64,000 nucleotides of DNA from Romanomermis culicivorax (GCA_963922205.1 CAWUHX010000035.1:1364001-1428000), one strand, 5' to 3'. Positions 1 to 9,180 are shown, counted from the stretch's first letter. The notes: generated by a model from the sequence alone, not told the origin. Numbers and translations: made by a program.

Positions 1-103
1 GGCGGACTGGACAATTCCCGGGCTAACAATAGGGGTGGCAGCAGCTACTTCTTTTGAGGGCATAACCATATTAGTAGCAGATGTCCTTTGGCTGTAACTA
101 GGT
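1..103. other. Flank left of the first Polinton end, nothing recognised
   Basis: One plus-strand frame is open from base 3 to a TAA near base 96 and reads like hydrophobic coding sequence. It is too short and unrecognised to call a gene. Confidence 0.2.
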
Positions 104-310
104 AGTAGTAAGGAGGGGTTGTCATTTGCAACTTGGGGGCCGGCCACACACAAAACATAGGCAATATTTTCTTACCTGGCAGGGTGCCAAAAGCTCTCGG
201 GGGTCCGCCTTTGGCTACCCCCATTTACTGTTCAAATGCCCAGTGGGTGTAGTGAACCCTGACCCTCTGGCCCGTAATGCTATAACATAGGATCATGTTA
301 TAACGTTGCA
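104..310 (+). repeat. Probable left terminus of a Polinton (P0)
   Basis: The stretch opens with AGTAGTAAGGAGGGG, nearly the same as the first bases of the well-supported Polinton end at 3605 (AGTAGTAAAGAGGGGG). A GGCC-rich patch and an AACATAGGC motif follow in the same order. Polintons are known to begin with AG. Similarity is confined to about 60 bp plus a TATAACATAGGA motif near 280, which also occurs in the right TIR of P1. No 6 bp target duplication was found. It could instead be a partial copy of the same terminal repeat. Confidence 0.4.
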
Positions 311-320
311 GGTCAGATAA

Positions 321-638
321 GATGGGCTTGCTGGGGCATGCACAGAAGGTCAGGAAGGCGAGGCAGGATAGGAGCATGCTGGGGCATGCCCAGGAAGTCA
401 GGAAGGCGAGGCAGGATAGGGAGCATGCTGGGGCGTGCCCAGGAGGTCGGGAAGGGGAGACAGGATAGGGGCTTGCTGGGGCATGCCCAAGAGGTCAGGA
501 AGGCGAGGCAGGATAGGGAGCATGCCCATGAGGTTGGGAAGGCGAGACAAGATAGGGACATGCCCATTAGTTTGGGAGAGGCGTGCCCAGGCAGTCTAGA
601 AGGCGAGACAGGATAGGGGCATGCTGGGGACATACCCA
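321..638 (+). repeat. GC-rich minisatellite, unit about 50 bp
   Basis: Six to seven diverged units contain the core GGGGCATGCCCAGGAGGTC followed by a GGAAGGCGAGGCAGGATAGG-like segment. Unit length varies because internal blocks are gained or lost. The open frames across it on both strands arise from the repeat periodicity and are not genes. Confidence 0.85.
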
Positions 639-639
639 T

Positions 640-1590
640 TTTTTCAAAACTCGCACAGTTTTTTCAAAACTCGCACCAATTTTTTCAATTTTGTCCCGAT
701 TTTTTCAAATTTCCTATACTTTAACACATGAAAGTAGAGTCGATTTTTTCAATTCTTGTTCCAATTTTTACAAAACTTGCACTGATTTTTTCAAAACTTG
801 CACCAATTTTTTTCAATTCATGTCCCGATTTTTTCAAATTTCCTATACTTAAACACATAAAAGCTGCACTAATTTTTTCAATTCTTGTTCCGATTTTTTC
901 AAAACTTGCACCAATTTTTTCAAAACTGGCACTAATTTTTTCAATTGTTGTTCCGATTTTTTCAAAACTTGCACCAATTTTTTCAAAACTGGCACAAATT
1001 TTTTCAATTCATGTCCCAATTTTCTCAAATTTCCTATACTTTAACACATAAAAGTTGCACCGATTTTTTCACTTCTTGTTCCCATTTTTCCAAAACTTGC
1101 ACAAGTTTTTTCAACACTGGCACCAATTTTTTCAATTCATGTCCCGATTTTTTCAAATTTCCTATACTTTAACACATAAAAGTGGCACTGATTTTTGCAA
1201 CTGTTGTTTCGATTTTTTCAAAACTTGCACCAATTTTTCAAAATTTGCATTGAATTTTTCAATTCTTGTCCCAGGGTTTTCAACACTTGCACCAATTTTT
1301 TCATTTTTTGTCCCGTTTTTTTCAAAACTTGCACTGTATTTTTTAATTTTTTGTCCTGATTTTTTCAAAAATTGCGTCAATTTTTTTCGATTTTCGCCCC
1401 CGTTTTTCAATTCACGTCGCGATTTTTTCAATTTTTGTCCAGATTTTTTTTAAAAGTTGCATCGATTTTTTTAAATTTTTGTTTCAATTTTTTCAAAACT
1501 TGCACCAATTTTTCGATTCATGTCCCAATTTTTTTCAAATTTCCTATATTTTAACACATAAAAGTTGCACCAATGTTTTCAATTTCTCAT
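640..1590 (+). repeat. AT-rich higher-order satellite-like array
   Basis: The array is built from a ~20 bp unit, TTTTTTCAAAACTTGCACCA and variants. A second marker, AAATTTCCTATACTTTAACA, recurs near 708, 836, 1027, 1157 and 1537, giving a higher-order period of roughly 130-190 bp. Unit copies alternate between TTTTCAAAAC and TTTTCAATTC types. No coding content. Confidence 0.85.
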
Positions 1591-1618
1591 CCCTGATCAT
1601 GTCATCTCTGAAAAAAGA

Positions 1619-1626
1619 TATAAATA
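1619..1626 (+). promoter_or_regulatory. TATA box (TATAAATA)
   Basis: TATAAATA lies 37 nt before the ATG at 1656. The spacing matches the TATA-to-ATG distance of the P1 Polinton genes further right. Confidence 0.5.
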
Positions 1627-1655
1627 GCCAGAATAAAACATATTACTTATAAAAA

Positions 1656-2033
1656 ATGGCTTACCTGATTATCTTAATGTCAATAACAACTGTAACTAAG
1701 GCTTGTATTTATACAAATGAGACACAGGCGATTTGTAATGGTGTTACTAATTATAATAATTTATCTCAAAATATTCGGTCTTTGATCTTAGAAAACAACT
1801 GTGATTTTCAGGTTAATGATTGGAAAAATTTTTCAAAATGTTTACCAAAACTTGAGAAAATAAAATTTGAACCGAACTGTGATCAGTGTCTAGAAATTGA
1901 TGACCATTTCCCCAAAATTAGTGTTGAAGGCAGATGCTTGGAAGGCATGCACCACTGGAAACATGTACTCTTATACATTACAAAAGTAATAAAATCAGAA
2001 ATTATATCCAATTTTACAGTCAGACAACAATGA
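1656..2033 (+). CDS. Small putative secreted cysteine-containing protein (P0 region)
   Basis: An intact 125-residue ORF whose first ~16 residues are hydrophobic and end in an Ala-Cys boundary typical of a signal peptide. The mature part contains about eight cysteines and several N-x-T/S sequons, fitting an extracellular or lumenal protein. I do not recognise the family. A leucine-rich-repeat-like stretch (residues about 45-75) is a weak resemblance only. It sits between the AT-rich array and a TBP-like gene on the other strand, with a TATAAATA box 37 nt before the ATG. Its place inside the putative P0 Polinton is inferred from neighbours. Confidence 0.5.
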   Translation: MAYLIILMSITTVTKACIYTNETQAICNGVTNYNNLSQNIRSLILENNCDFQVNDWKNFSKCLPKLEKIKFEPNCDQCLEIDDHFPKISVEGRCLEGMHHWKHVLLYITKVIKSEIISNFTVRQQ

Positions 2034-2061
2034 ACAAATCAATACATCGGCTTTAAACATT

Positions 2062-2521
2062 TCATGACAAAATTTGGTGCCAATCACAATAAATGTTTCC
2101 TGATGTGAAAATGATAACCGTCAATTTTGGTTGATCCACATTGTATCTCAAACCTGGAAAAAGTTCAGGTTCATAAAACGTCTTTGAATCAAGTTTCTTC
2201 TATATTTTTGGTAGGCTAACAAGTATCCCAAGCTGCTTGATCCAACATAATCGTGAATTTTTAACAATGGAATGGGATGGTGTAACATTTGACCAACTTT
2301 TTCAAATGCTTGTTGAACTAGTTAATCATTTTTGATCCAGTGCATTCAATTTTGCCAGAAGAGAACAAGATTACTGTAGCTTTTGGATTTTCAAGTTTCA
2401 GGCTCAAGCCTGGAAATTGGCCAGAACCATATTTCACAATATCTGCATAATCTTGTTTGATTTTATGCAAATTAATTTTGAATCCAAAATCAGAGCTAGA
2501 AATTATGTTAAAAATTTTCAT
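2062..2521 (-). pseudogene. TATA-binding-protein-like gene, copy 1 (P0)
   Basis: Read on the minus strand from the ATG at 2521, the product shows the two-repeat TBP fold signature. The first repeat has an N-I-x-x-S-x-D-x-G-F-K-I-N-L start, then F-P-G-L and the strand motif I-L-F-S-S-G-K-I-x-C-T-G (about 2335-2400). The second repeat has [10 protein letters not shown] and I-I-F-T-S-G-N-I (about 2085-2160). Frame shifts near 2325 and 2225 break the gene, and the final segment ends at the TGA at 2062-2064. TBP binds the minor groove of TATA boxes and nucleates RNA polymerase II transcription. The gene converges on the secreted-protein ORF. A second, independent copy lies in P1 at 4473-4991 in the same position relative to the element end, which argues that it is an element gene and not a host TBP pseudogene. 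Confidence 0.75.
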
Positions 2522-2590
2522 TTTTGAATGAAAATGATGAACTAGCTCAGAACAACAGTATTTGTACTCTTGAAACAGATGTGTTCTGAA

Positions 2591-2719
2591 AACACATGTG
2601 TTTTGATAAGACATGTGTTTTGAGAACACCTATGTTTTCACAAACACATGTGTTTGTCTTGGTGCCTTCCTGTAATCACATGATGCATCAAAATCACATG
2701 TGATTTTCAACTATAAATA
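2591..2719. promoter_or_regulatory. Divergent intergenic region with ACATGTG palindromes and a TATA box
   Basis: Between the TBP-like gene (minus) and the ORF starting at 2756 (plus) the palindromic core CACATGTG or ACATGTG occurs at about 2593, 2611, 2645 and 2696, with further half sites (CACATGATG, AGATGTGTT). CANNTG is the E-box core bound by bHLH proteins. TATAAATA sits at 2712-2719. The run looks like a shared regulatory region; any factor is inference. Confidence 0.4.
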
Positions 2720-2755
2720 TCAATGGTGAGGAGGAATGAGTATCATTTACTTGAA

Positions 2756-3193
2756 ATGACTTTTTTCAATCTGCGACCCAGTTGTAGTTATCAATTCTAT
2801 CCACCTATGAACATTACAGTAACCCTAATGAAGGACGATTTTGTTACAGTTAGAGCATGGAAAGCGGGCAGGAAACCATTTTATGCCCGATCAAAATTGA
2901 GGTGCAAATTCGAATTTGACATCATGTGAGTCGAATATTTTTGCAACAAAGTTACAGTAGGATACTTCCCCAATGGCTGTCGTGGTGTGGAATTGGAATT
3001 GTGCCCAGGACCAGGCGTGGAATTGCCAGAACACGTCGAAGAAAAACGCATCAGTGCATTCCAATACATCGCCCCTTATGTTCAACAATCTCATTTGATC
3101 AGGAATGAAGATCCAATCAAAATCGTCTACTGCAGCATCCCCATGCATCCTCAACATCCAAGGGCCCTGACAAAAAAACGGACAATTGAATGA
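2756..3193 (+). pseudogene. Unrecognised protein with one in-frame TGA (P0 region)
   Basis: A single plus-strand frame runs from 2723 to the TGA at 3191-3193, interrupted only by a TGA at 2927-2929. The ATG at 2756 lies 44 nt after the start of a TATAAATA box, the spacing seen for other element genes here, so I prefer it to the ATG at 2723. The product has aromatic- and Pro-rich N-terminal segments and no family I recognise. An intact 167-codon frame on the opposite strand (2891-3394) overlaps it, but its start is a low-complexity Phe/Tyr run over a poly-purine tract, so I treat it as the shadow. Confidence 0.4.
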
Positions 3194-3604
3194 ATAATCA
3201 GGGATTTTTCTATTTAACTCTACAAACCCAATGGCCTTTTTAAGGGCCACCATATTTACAGAAATTTTGCCTATGAACGAGTTGTATTTTCTACTTTTAG
3301 GGAGAAAAAAAAAGAAAAAATAACAAGCATAGAGAATATAATAGAAAGAAAAAACAATAAAAAAATAAAAACAATATTCACGAATAATAATCAACTGTTG
3401 TACAATGGACCAGTGACCCTTGATACTGTTTTAATACACTCACTATAATAAACTATCAAAAAACTATCAAAAAATATGGATATATTACCATTTTTATAAA
3501 ACAATACCCAATGTTGGCCTTTTTGTTTTGAGAGATCTGTGTGAAATAAGAAATGATCTCAATCAACATGTAGAATTTGAATTTGAAAAAACATTCTTGA
3601 AACT
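3194..3604. other. AT-rich spacer before P1, nothing recognised
   Basis: AT-rich DNA with purine and A-rich runs near 3300-3370 and no convincing ORF, hairpin or repeat. It separates the P0 remnant from the AGTAGTAAAG terminus of P1. Confidence 0.5.
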
Positions 3605-4193
3605 AGTAGTAAAGAGGGGGCCTGATCGTAAAAAGCTCCCCGGCCCATGTTAAACATAGGCGTTGGAGTTGGAAAAAAATTCACAACCTCCCCAACACAT
3701 AAAACATAGCCGGCCTTCCTCTGACTACTATGACGTCATTTTTCCAGCTGGAAAGAAGCATGATGTCACACCTGGGGCAGTTGCCGAAACTTGGCCCACC
3801 CACATCTCCATCAAAACTCAAAATAATGTAACATATATGGAGGTACTTTTCGGAATCAGCTCAATGTGATCTATCGATTTGTACTCAACATGATCCATTT
3901 AGCACAAAAGCCTAAATTTAGTGTGGGCTCTACCATTTATGTTATTTGTTATTATGCATTGCCACTGCCCTCCTCTGCTGCAGCCACGCCTGTTGGGGGG
4001 AAGGGAAGTTTGCATAGCTAATAAAGCTAAAGCTGCTGCCTCAAGCTTTACATAGCTAGCCTAAATAGGAAAGTCATGTGATACATCAACAGAAATTGTG
4101 TACTCATTCACCTGATCACAGGATCAGTCCCAGCACCAGCCGGGGGGAGGCTAGTACACATGTGGTGCCAGTACTTTCATAGAAAGTACCCAT
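3605..4193 (+). repeat. Left terminal inverted repeat of P1
   Basis: The reverse complement of this segment aligns by eye almost throughout with 22990-23600. Shared landmarks in order are the AGTAGTA end, a TTTTCCAGC-like block flanked by TGACGTCA/TGACATCA, GATAGATC, GCATAATAACAAATAACATAA, AAAGCTTGA and GGGTACTTTC at the inner edge. Divergence between the two TIRs shows the insertion is old. Confidence 0.9.
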
Positions 4194-4206
4194 AATAAAT
4201 GTTGTT

Positions 4207-4386
4207 TTACTTTTTTCTAGTATAGTTGTGGTCCCAAGTGGCCTTATTTTTCATCAACTTTTTCATTCTTTTCACTGGTGGAGGATCAACACCCAATTCT
4301 CTGTATCTACCTCCCTGAATATATTTACACACAGCATAATGCACAGAATGCACAGGAGTTTTCCTACATAAGTTGCAAGGCTCCAT
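4207..4386 (-). CDS. Small basic Cys-containing Polinton protein, 59 aa, intact
   Basis: An intact ORF from the ATG at 4386 to the TAA at 4207-4209. The N-terminal third has cysteines spaced C-x2-C and a third further on, and the rest is Pro/Lys/Arg-rich (PPPVKRMKK-like, ending in RKK), suggesting a nucleic-acid-binding or virion DNA-condensing protein. A TATAAATA box (4422-4429) starts 43 nt upstream of the ATG, the spacing seen at other P1 genes. It is the first gene inside the left TIR. I do not recognise a family; function is inference from composition. Confidence 0.55.
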   Translation of the reverse strand: MEPCNLCRKTPVHSVHYAVCKYIQGGRYRELGVDPPPVKRMKKLMKNKATWDHNYTRKK

Positions 4387-4421
4387 TGCAGAGAATGAAT
4401 GTTTCAGCTTTCTATATGATA

Positions 4422-4429
4422 TATTTATA
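4422..4429 (-). promoter_or_regulatory. TATA box (TATAAATA) of the 59-aa gene
   Basis: On the minus strand the sequence reads GGTATAAATATATC, 43 nt before the ATG at 4386. Confidence 0.5.
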
Positions 4430-4472
4430 CCAGTGGGTAGTACTGTAATTGAATCATACTAGTACTTACTCA

Positions 4473-4991
4473 TCAACTTTGAAAACTGACAAGTAACTCT
4501 TTGAAGTTTTTCTGCAGTTCACCATAGGTCTTTGCACCTGTAATAATAATTTTACCATTGTGAAAAATCAATGCACATAAGCCCTGCTTGTTAATTGTAT
4601 ATTTCAGTGCAGGAAATAATTCGGGAGAATAATCACACTGACCCCTATGAGTGTTATAAAATTCCTCAAGGTTGATTCAATGATTTAGGGCCTATGACCC
4701 GAAAACATTGCACATTCTAAATTTCCTGGGTCTTGGTCGATAGCCGAGTTTGAGCAGTACATCTGCAAAATGATCTATACTTTTCATCACCTGCTGAGTT
4801 GCCTTAATGCCCACACATACAAGCTTGCCATTTTCGTACAATAGTACACAACATTTAGGATCACTAAGGTGCCAAATCAGTGACCTGAATTTTCCCATAG
4901 TCAGTTTAGAGCCATCCAATTTTTTAGCAAGTGAGTCCAAATTGAGTCAACAGCCAAGTTCAGCTCTGACAGTAATGTTTTGTACTTTCAT
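4473..4991 (-). pseudogene. TATA-binding-protein-like gene of Polinton P1
   Basis: A single minus-strand frame of 173 codons from the ATG at 4991 to the TGA at 4473, the size of a bare TBP core domain. Repeat 1 has the V-Q-N-I-T-V start, L-G-C and L-N-L, then the pattern C-V-L-L-Y-E-N-G-K-L-V-C-V-G followed by a long helix and L-L-K-L-G-Y. Repeat 2 has F-R-M-C-N-V-F-G-S, Y-S-P-E-L-F-P-A-L-K-Y and C-A-L-I-F-H-N-G-K-I-I-I-T-G-A-K. These are the diagnostic beta-saddle strands of TBP in the right order. Three in-frame stops (TGA after repeat-1 residue ~14, TAG and TGA near 4690) break it, but there is no frameshift. TBP recognises TATA boxes; P1 genes carry such boxes. TBP homologues are known in some large DNA viruses; I am not aware of it as a standard Polinton gene. 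Confidence 0.8.
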
Positions 4992-5009
4992 TTTTAGAAT
5001 AAACTTTGC

Positions 5010-6080
5010 TTAGTGTAAATTCACAATTGTTTTACCAGTGACAAATTTTATAGGTTTGTCTTGATAATTGAAATTTCGATAGGATCTATATCTTTTAGGA
5101 GTACAGGCAAGTAGTGAGGAGCTATATATATCTTATCTATAATGTCACCAAAAGCTCCCTCTATATTAACAATACAGAGGAGGGGGGCTAAAATATCACC
5201 AGCAATCAGTTGTTCAATGATGTTACATAAACATACATGGTTTCGAGACTACCCTTCATATCAGCAGGGTGTGCAGCAGTAATTTTCAATTTTTCAGATG
5301 AAGTTGTTTCTACACTACCAGGCGAAACTAACCCTCAAAAATTTGCGTCCGGGATGCGTCCGGAACGCGTCTTTTTCGGCAGCACAAAGAAAACTTTCAT
5401 CTTTCTTAGTAATTGACATTCATGCAATAACTGTCAATCATAATTCTTTCATAATGTGTAGTGGATATGCACTTTGTTTTGATCTACAGTATGACAACAA
5501 TTGACCTTTCGTTTATATCTGGTAAATAATGTGTGCTTTCTATAGGGAGGTAAGAAGGAAGCCTCAGCAAAATTCTTTGGCTTTGTGTGACACGAGCACA
5601 TGGCTTGTCAATTTTATTGTCGGTATAGTGTGCTTTTCGCGTCCTGGGTGCGTCCCAGACACGTTCTGGACGCGTTCCGGACGCGTCCTGGACGCGACCG
5701 GCATGAACGGTTAGTTTCGCCTGGTAGTGTAGTTGTGATTTCTCGAAGCCCAACAGGTAGAGTAAAGGATCACTTAATTTTATGCTCTTGATTCTAATCA
5801 AGTTAACTTTCAGGACAACTGCTCTAGCTAATCTCCTATATGAAAATTCAACTTTTTCCTGTTCACTCAACAACCTGATGGATTGTTGAATAGCTTCAAT
5901 TAAATCTATTACAGATTCATACCTTGTAGAAGGTACTTTTAGTAATTGCCTAGTATTGGTCTGAAGATCATAAAATTTTATTACACTATCACCAGGTGTT
6001 ATATTGAACCATGTATTTGGGTAGATGAATTCACAAAGTGCACATTCCCAGTCACCTTGCAAAATCAGTCTATGAGGCAA
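5010..6080 (-). pseudogene. Penton-type minor capsid protein of P1, central and C-terminal part
   Basis: Residues after the insertion scar read as the single-jelly-roll Polinton minor capsid (penton) protein: a W-E-x-A-L-x-E-F-x-Y-P motif near 6040, an L-L-G-F motif near 5745, then A-A-H-P-A-D-M, I-A-G-D-I-L-A-P-L-L and P-H-Y-L-P-V near the end. The gene is split three ways. Its first 28 codons lie at 11293-11378 beyond a 5.2 kb transposon, a 423 bp MITE (5310-5732) sits after the L-L-G-F motif, and frameshifts occur near 5235 and 5050. Pentons form the capsid vertices next to the double-jelly-roll major capsid protein encoded at 11904-13207. Confidence 0.75.
5310..5732. mobile_element. 423 bp TIR element (MITE) inside the penton gene
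   Basis: The ends are inverted copies of CTACACTACCAGGCGAAACT. Inside each end are arrays of GCGTCC(G/T)GGA-type motifs (5345-5375 and 5640-5700), arranged like subterminal transposase sites. There is no ORF of its own. The penton reading frame resumes on either side. No clear target duplication was found: the flanks AAGTTGTTT and TTGTGATTT share only TTGT. Superfamily not assigned. Confidence 0.75.
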
Positions 6081-7083
6081 CCCAGGGTGAAGGGTACTGA
6101 TAGTCTACTCCTAAGGAACCAGATAAGGTAAGGTAATACATAAGCATCAGTTAGGTATCACATAAGTTATCACATACCTTATCAGTGTCTTATCTGATAC
6201 TAGCAGTCAGATGATCTAAAAATTATGTACTGGCAATGTAAGACGTAAAGTGGTCATAGATAAGAACTGATAAGACTTGAATTCCATGGTTTGCGTTCTT
6301 TTTTGATTATTAATAGATAGTTATGCTCAAATATACACAATAAGGTCGATTTGACATTTATAACAATCCTTTAAGGTCAAATAATGTAATGTGAAAATTT
6401 AGATTTCACAAACATTGTCATAACAAGTCATGGATAAAGTCACATAATACCTAAGCCTAGCTAAGGTAACATCAGTCGTACTGATATGGCATGCATAAGG
6501 TCACGTAGTTTACAGGCACTGCTAATGTAATATATAATAGGTACTGGTAGAAACAGTTAAAGTCAGGTACCCCATAGGAATGTATAAAGTAATTTTCAGA
6601 AATCTGATATTGTGAATGGTCGAGTAGGACATAAAGTGGTCAAATATTAGAATTCATAAGGTCCAAATTTGGTTTAATAACGGAGTATGTCATTTCAACT
6701 AATACTGTTTGCCAGATCAGGTATGAACATAAAAATCAAAGTTTAAATGATCAGTAAAATGAACAGAACGAAAATCAAGATGATGATGGACAATATGTTT
6801 AATTAGATATGTACAAATTTGGATACCATGTTAGAATTGACATTGTATAATACAAGGTTGAGAGAAACTCTGGCAAGGGAATAGGAACAGTACTTCAATC
6901 GTTTATTCATGGAAATAGAAAAGAATATGCCAAGAATCATAATTTTCGAGATTATGCACGTATTTAGATGGCGATTTTTTGGAGACGACGAACATGGTAC
7001 TATCTTCGTGCAAGTTGAAACAGGTTAATACAGTAAATATGAGGCATCATATTGACTTTAAAATTGACAGAAAAACCGCGGAC

Positions 7084-7902
7084 TAGTGTTTTTTTTGTGC
7101 TAAAACATGGTTTTTGACACAAAAAAAATTTGAATGGCACAAAAAATTTTGAGCATTTGTGCCAATTGGCACAAATTTTTTGGCTGGTCAAAAATTAAGT
7201 TTCCTTTATTTTTAGACGTTTAGGGCTGGAAATGCAAGAATTTTTTGGCCCTTCGCGCCGAATCAATGAATATAATATTTCCTATTCGTATATTTGACCT
7301 GAACGCGAACGATTTCTCTTTGAACAGTGTATTAGTATCGTTGCAGCAAAATTTATAGGCCGTCAAGACTGATGGGTGAAAAGAAATTCTGAATATTCTC
7401 TCCTTCATTCAGTCAGATTCGGATTTAAAACTGAAATTGTTACTTTTTGTGTTTGATTGATTCGAACAGAAAAATCAATATCATTGATAATGGCACAATG
7501 TTTCGATCGAAAATTAACGTGATTTTCGACTTTATTTTCTCTAGTCTTAACATGGTTTTTAAATATACATAACATAGATATTCGAATCAATTTGAACTTC
7601 CTGAACAATTCTAGAGCTATTTAAATTATCTCAGCACTCCATTTCTTTTTGGAATTTTGTGAAATATTTTGTTGCACAGTTTTTTCTCTTCTCACTGATA
7701 TGGTTAGCTGAAAAATAGGTTGGGCACGATTTTTACAAATAATTAATGCGTTAAACAATAACTTTTTATCAAACTTTTGGTCTAAAATTTTTCCGCAGTT
7801 TTCAGTATGTCTCTAGTAAAAAAAATTTTTTTGTGCCATTGGCACAAATTTTTTTGGCCTCTTGTGCCAATTGGCACAAATGTCCGTGAAAAAAAAATGC
7901 TG
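7084..7902 (+). mobile_element. MITE-C copy 1 (hAT-like, 819 bp)
   Basis: T-rich ends contain the palindromic word TTGTGCCAATTGGCACAAA near both termini. An 8 bp duplication with one mismatch flanks it (CCGCGGAC at 7076-7083, CCCCGGAC at 7903-7910). Full-length relatives lie at 30046-31505 and 32273-45208. The 8 bp duplication and CAGTG/CAGCG-type ends of the relatives fit the hAT superfamily. Non-coding. Confidence 0.8.
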
Positions 7903-7910
7903 CCCCGGAC

Positions 7911-8600
7911 CCAGGGTTTCAGGTTTTTTTTGCACACAGCAACCAAATTTCGGGCTGTGCAACCAAATTTTTTCTGCCAGGTTGCACAGTGCAACTTGAG
8001 GCCTGACTGCTTTTTTGATTAGGTTATAGGGTTTTCTGTCCGGAGATGCATTTTCATGCGTTCTAAAATGGAAAAAAGTGAAAATTTCCGGGCTCTCCGC
8101 ACCGGGTTTCAATTTATTTATAATTTGTTATATTATTCCAGTGCGCAGTTAGAAAATGTCATTCTAGTTAGTGCTTATAGCATACCTGTAATTGGGGGGG
8201 GGTTTGAGGGTGGCACCCCCCAGCTTGGCCAACCATTTAACCCAGCCCTCCAGTTTGGAAAAAATTGGCAAAAAAGTGTATGTTTTTTGGCTTTTTCGGG
8301 AAAAATTTCGACTTTTTTCGACCCCCTCCCCCTAAATTTTGGATTCACCCCCCCCCCCCATCAACTAGTCGCACCTCTTACAGGTATGGCTTATAGGTTC
8401 TAATTATCAAATTATTATGGATAAATGTTTGATCCTGTATTGTCTCATGACGAATTTGATTGAAAACTAACATTTTTCAGTTATTTTCCCAAAATTTTTT
8501 TGCGATCTTCATACAAATTTTGATTTTCATGTGATAAAAACAGGGTTGGCAAAAACCAAACTTTTGAAATTTCTACATTTTGGTTTTTTAGTGGTTTTTT
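7911..8600 (+). repeat. Repeat family X, copy 1 (interrupted by MITE-B)
   Basis: Starts near a CAGGTTTTTTTTGCACACAGC motif and contains the landmarks GGGCTGTGCAACCAAATTTT, GTTGCACAGTGCAAC (a palindrome) and GGAGATGCATTTTCATGCG. The same order of landmarks is at 45514-46060, and the right half recurs at 8860-9180. No ORF. MITE-B is inserted at 8181-8388. Confidence 0.65.
8181..8388 (+). mobile_element. MITE-B copy (208 bp) with exact 8 bp TSD
   Basis: Starts CATACCTGTAATTGGGGG and ends CTTACAGGTATG, flanked by exact GCTTATAG duplications (8173-8180 and 8389-8396). The paralogous repeat at 8860-9180 has the same flanking DNA with a single GCTTATAG and no insert, i.e. an empty site. G-runs and C-runs sit just inside the ends. 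hAT-like by duplication length. Confidence 0.9.
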
Positions 8601-8859
8601 TCTGGTTTAATTCGTTAAAATATTTGGTACATAAAATAACTATGTAAAAAACTGCGGCAAGCTCCCTGTATCATCTAAGACTGGTTGGAGCGCCTTAAAA
8701 TGGCAGCTAGAAGTATTAATCTTATCTGAAGTGTCATTATTTTATGCTATAGGAAATCCCTATTATAGCAATAGAAATACAGTAATAGCAGGCACATAAG
8801 AAAGGAACGATGAGTGAAGAACATAAAAAAAGTAAAAATGGAACAGAGCATACAGTTCT

Positions 8860-9180
8860 ATCTATGTGTTATAAAATGGAAATCAGTGAAAATTTTTTTG
8901 CGCTTGGCGCCGGTTTCAATTATTTAATAATTTTTCTACATTATTCCAGTGCGCGGTAGAAAAATGTTGTTCTAGTTAATGCTTATAGCTTTTAATCAAC
9001 ATATTATGGATAAAGGTATGATCCTGTGTTGTTTTTTGGGGAATTTAACGAAAAGTAAGATTTTTTTCGGTTAATTTCTTCAAAAATTTTTTGTGATCTT
9101 TAAAACATTTTGACATTTGTGTGATTAGAACATTTTTTGACATTTGTGTGATTAGAACAGTTGCATAAATTTTCACTTGA
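8860..9180 (+). repeat. Repeat family X, copy 2 (empty site for MITE-B)
   Basis: Matches 8050-8560 through the TTATAAAATGGAAA…GTGAAAATTT, CATTATTCCAGTGCGCGG and TATTATGGATAAA landmarks, with one GCTTATAG (about 8983). A 24-27 bp segment around ACATTTTTTGACATTTGTGTG is duplicated near 9110-9150. Confidence 0.65.

Noticed and set aside
313-1554. Several open frames of 60-130 codons across both arrays
   Set aside because: They are translations of tandem repeats, present on both strands, with no start context or domain.
2891-3394. 167-codon minus-strand ORF
   Set aside because: Its first 30 codons are a poly-Phe/Tyr artefact of an A-rich tract and it lies opposite a frame with a TATA box. Kept only as an alternative in the entry at 2756-3193.
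7782-8403. ORFs on both strands in the MITE-C/family-X area
   Set aside because: They run through MITE termini and non-coding repeats and are not shared between copies.
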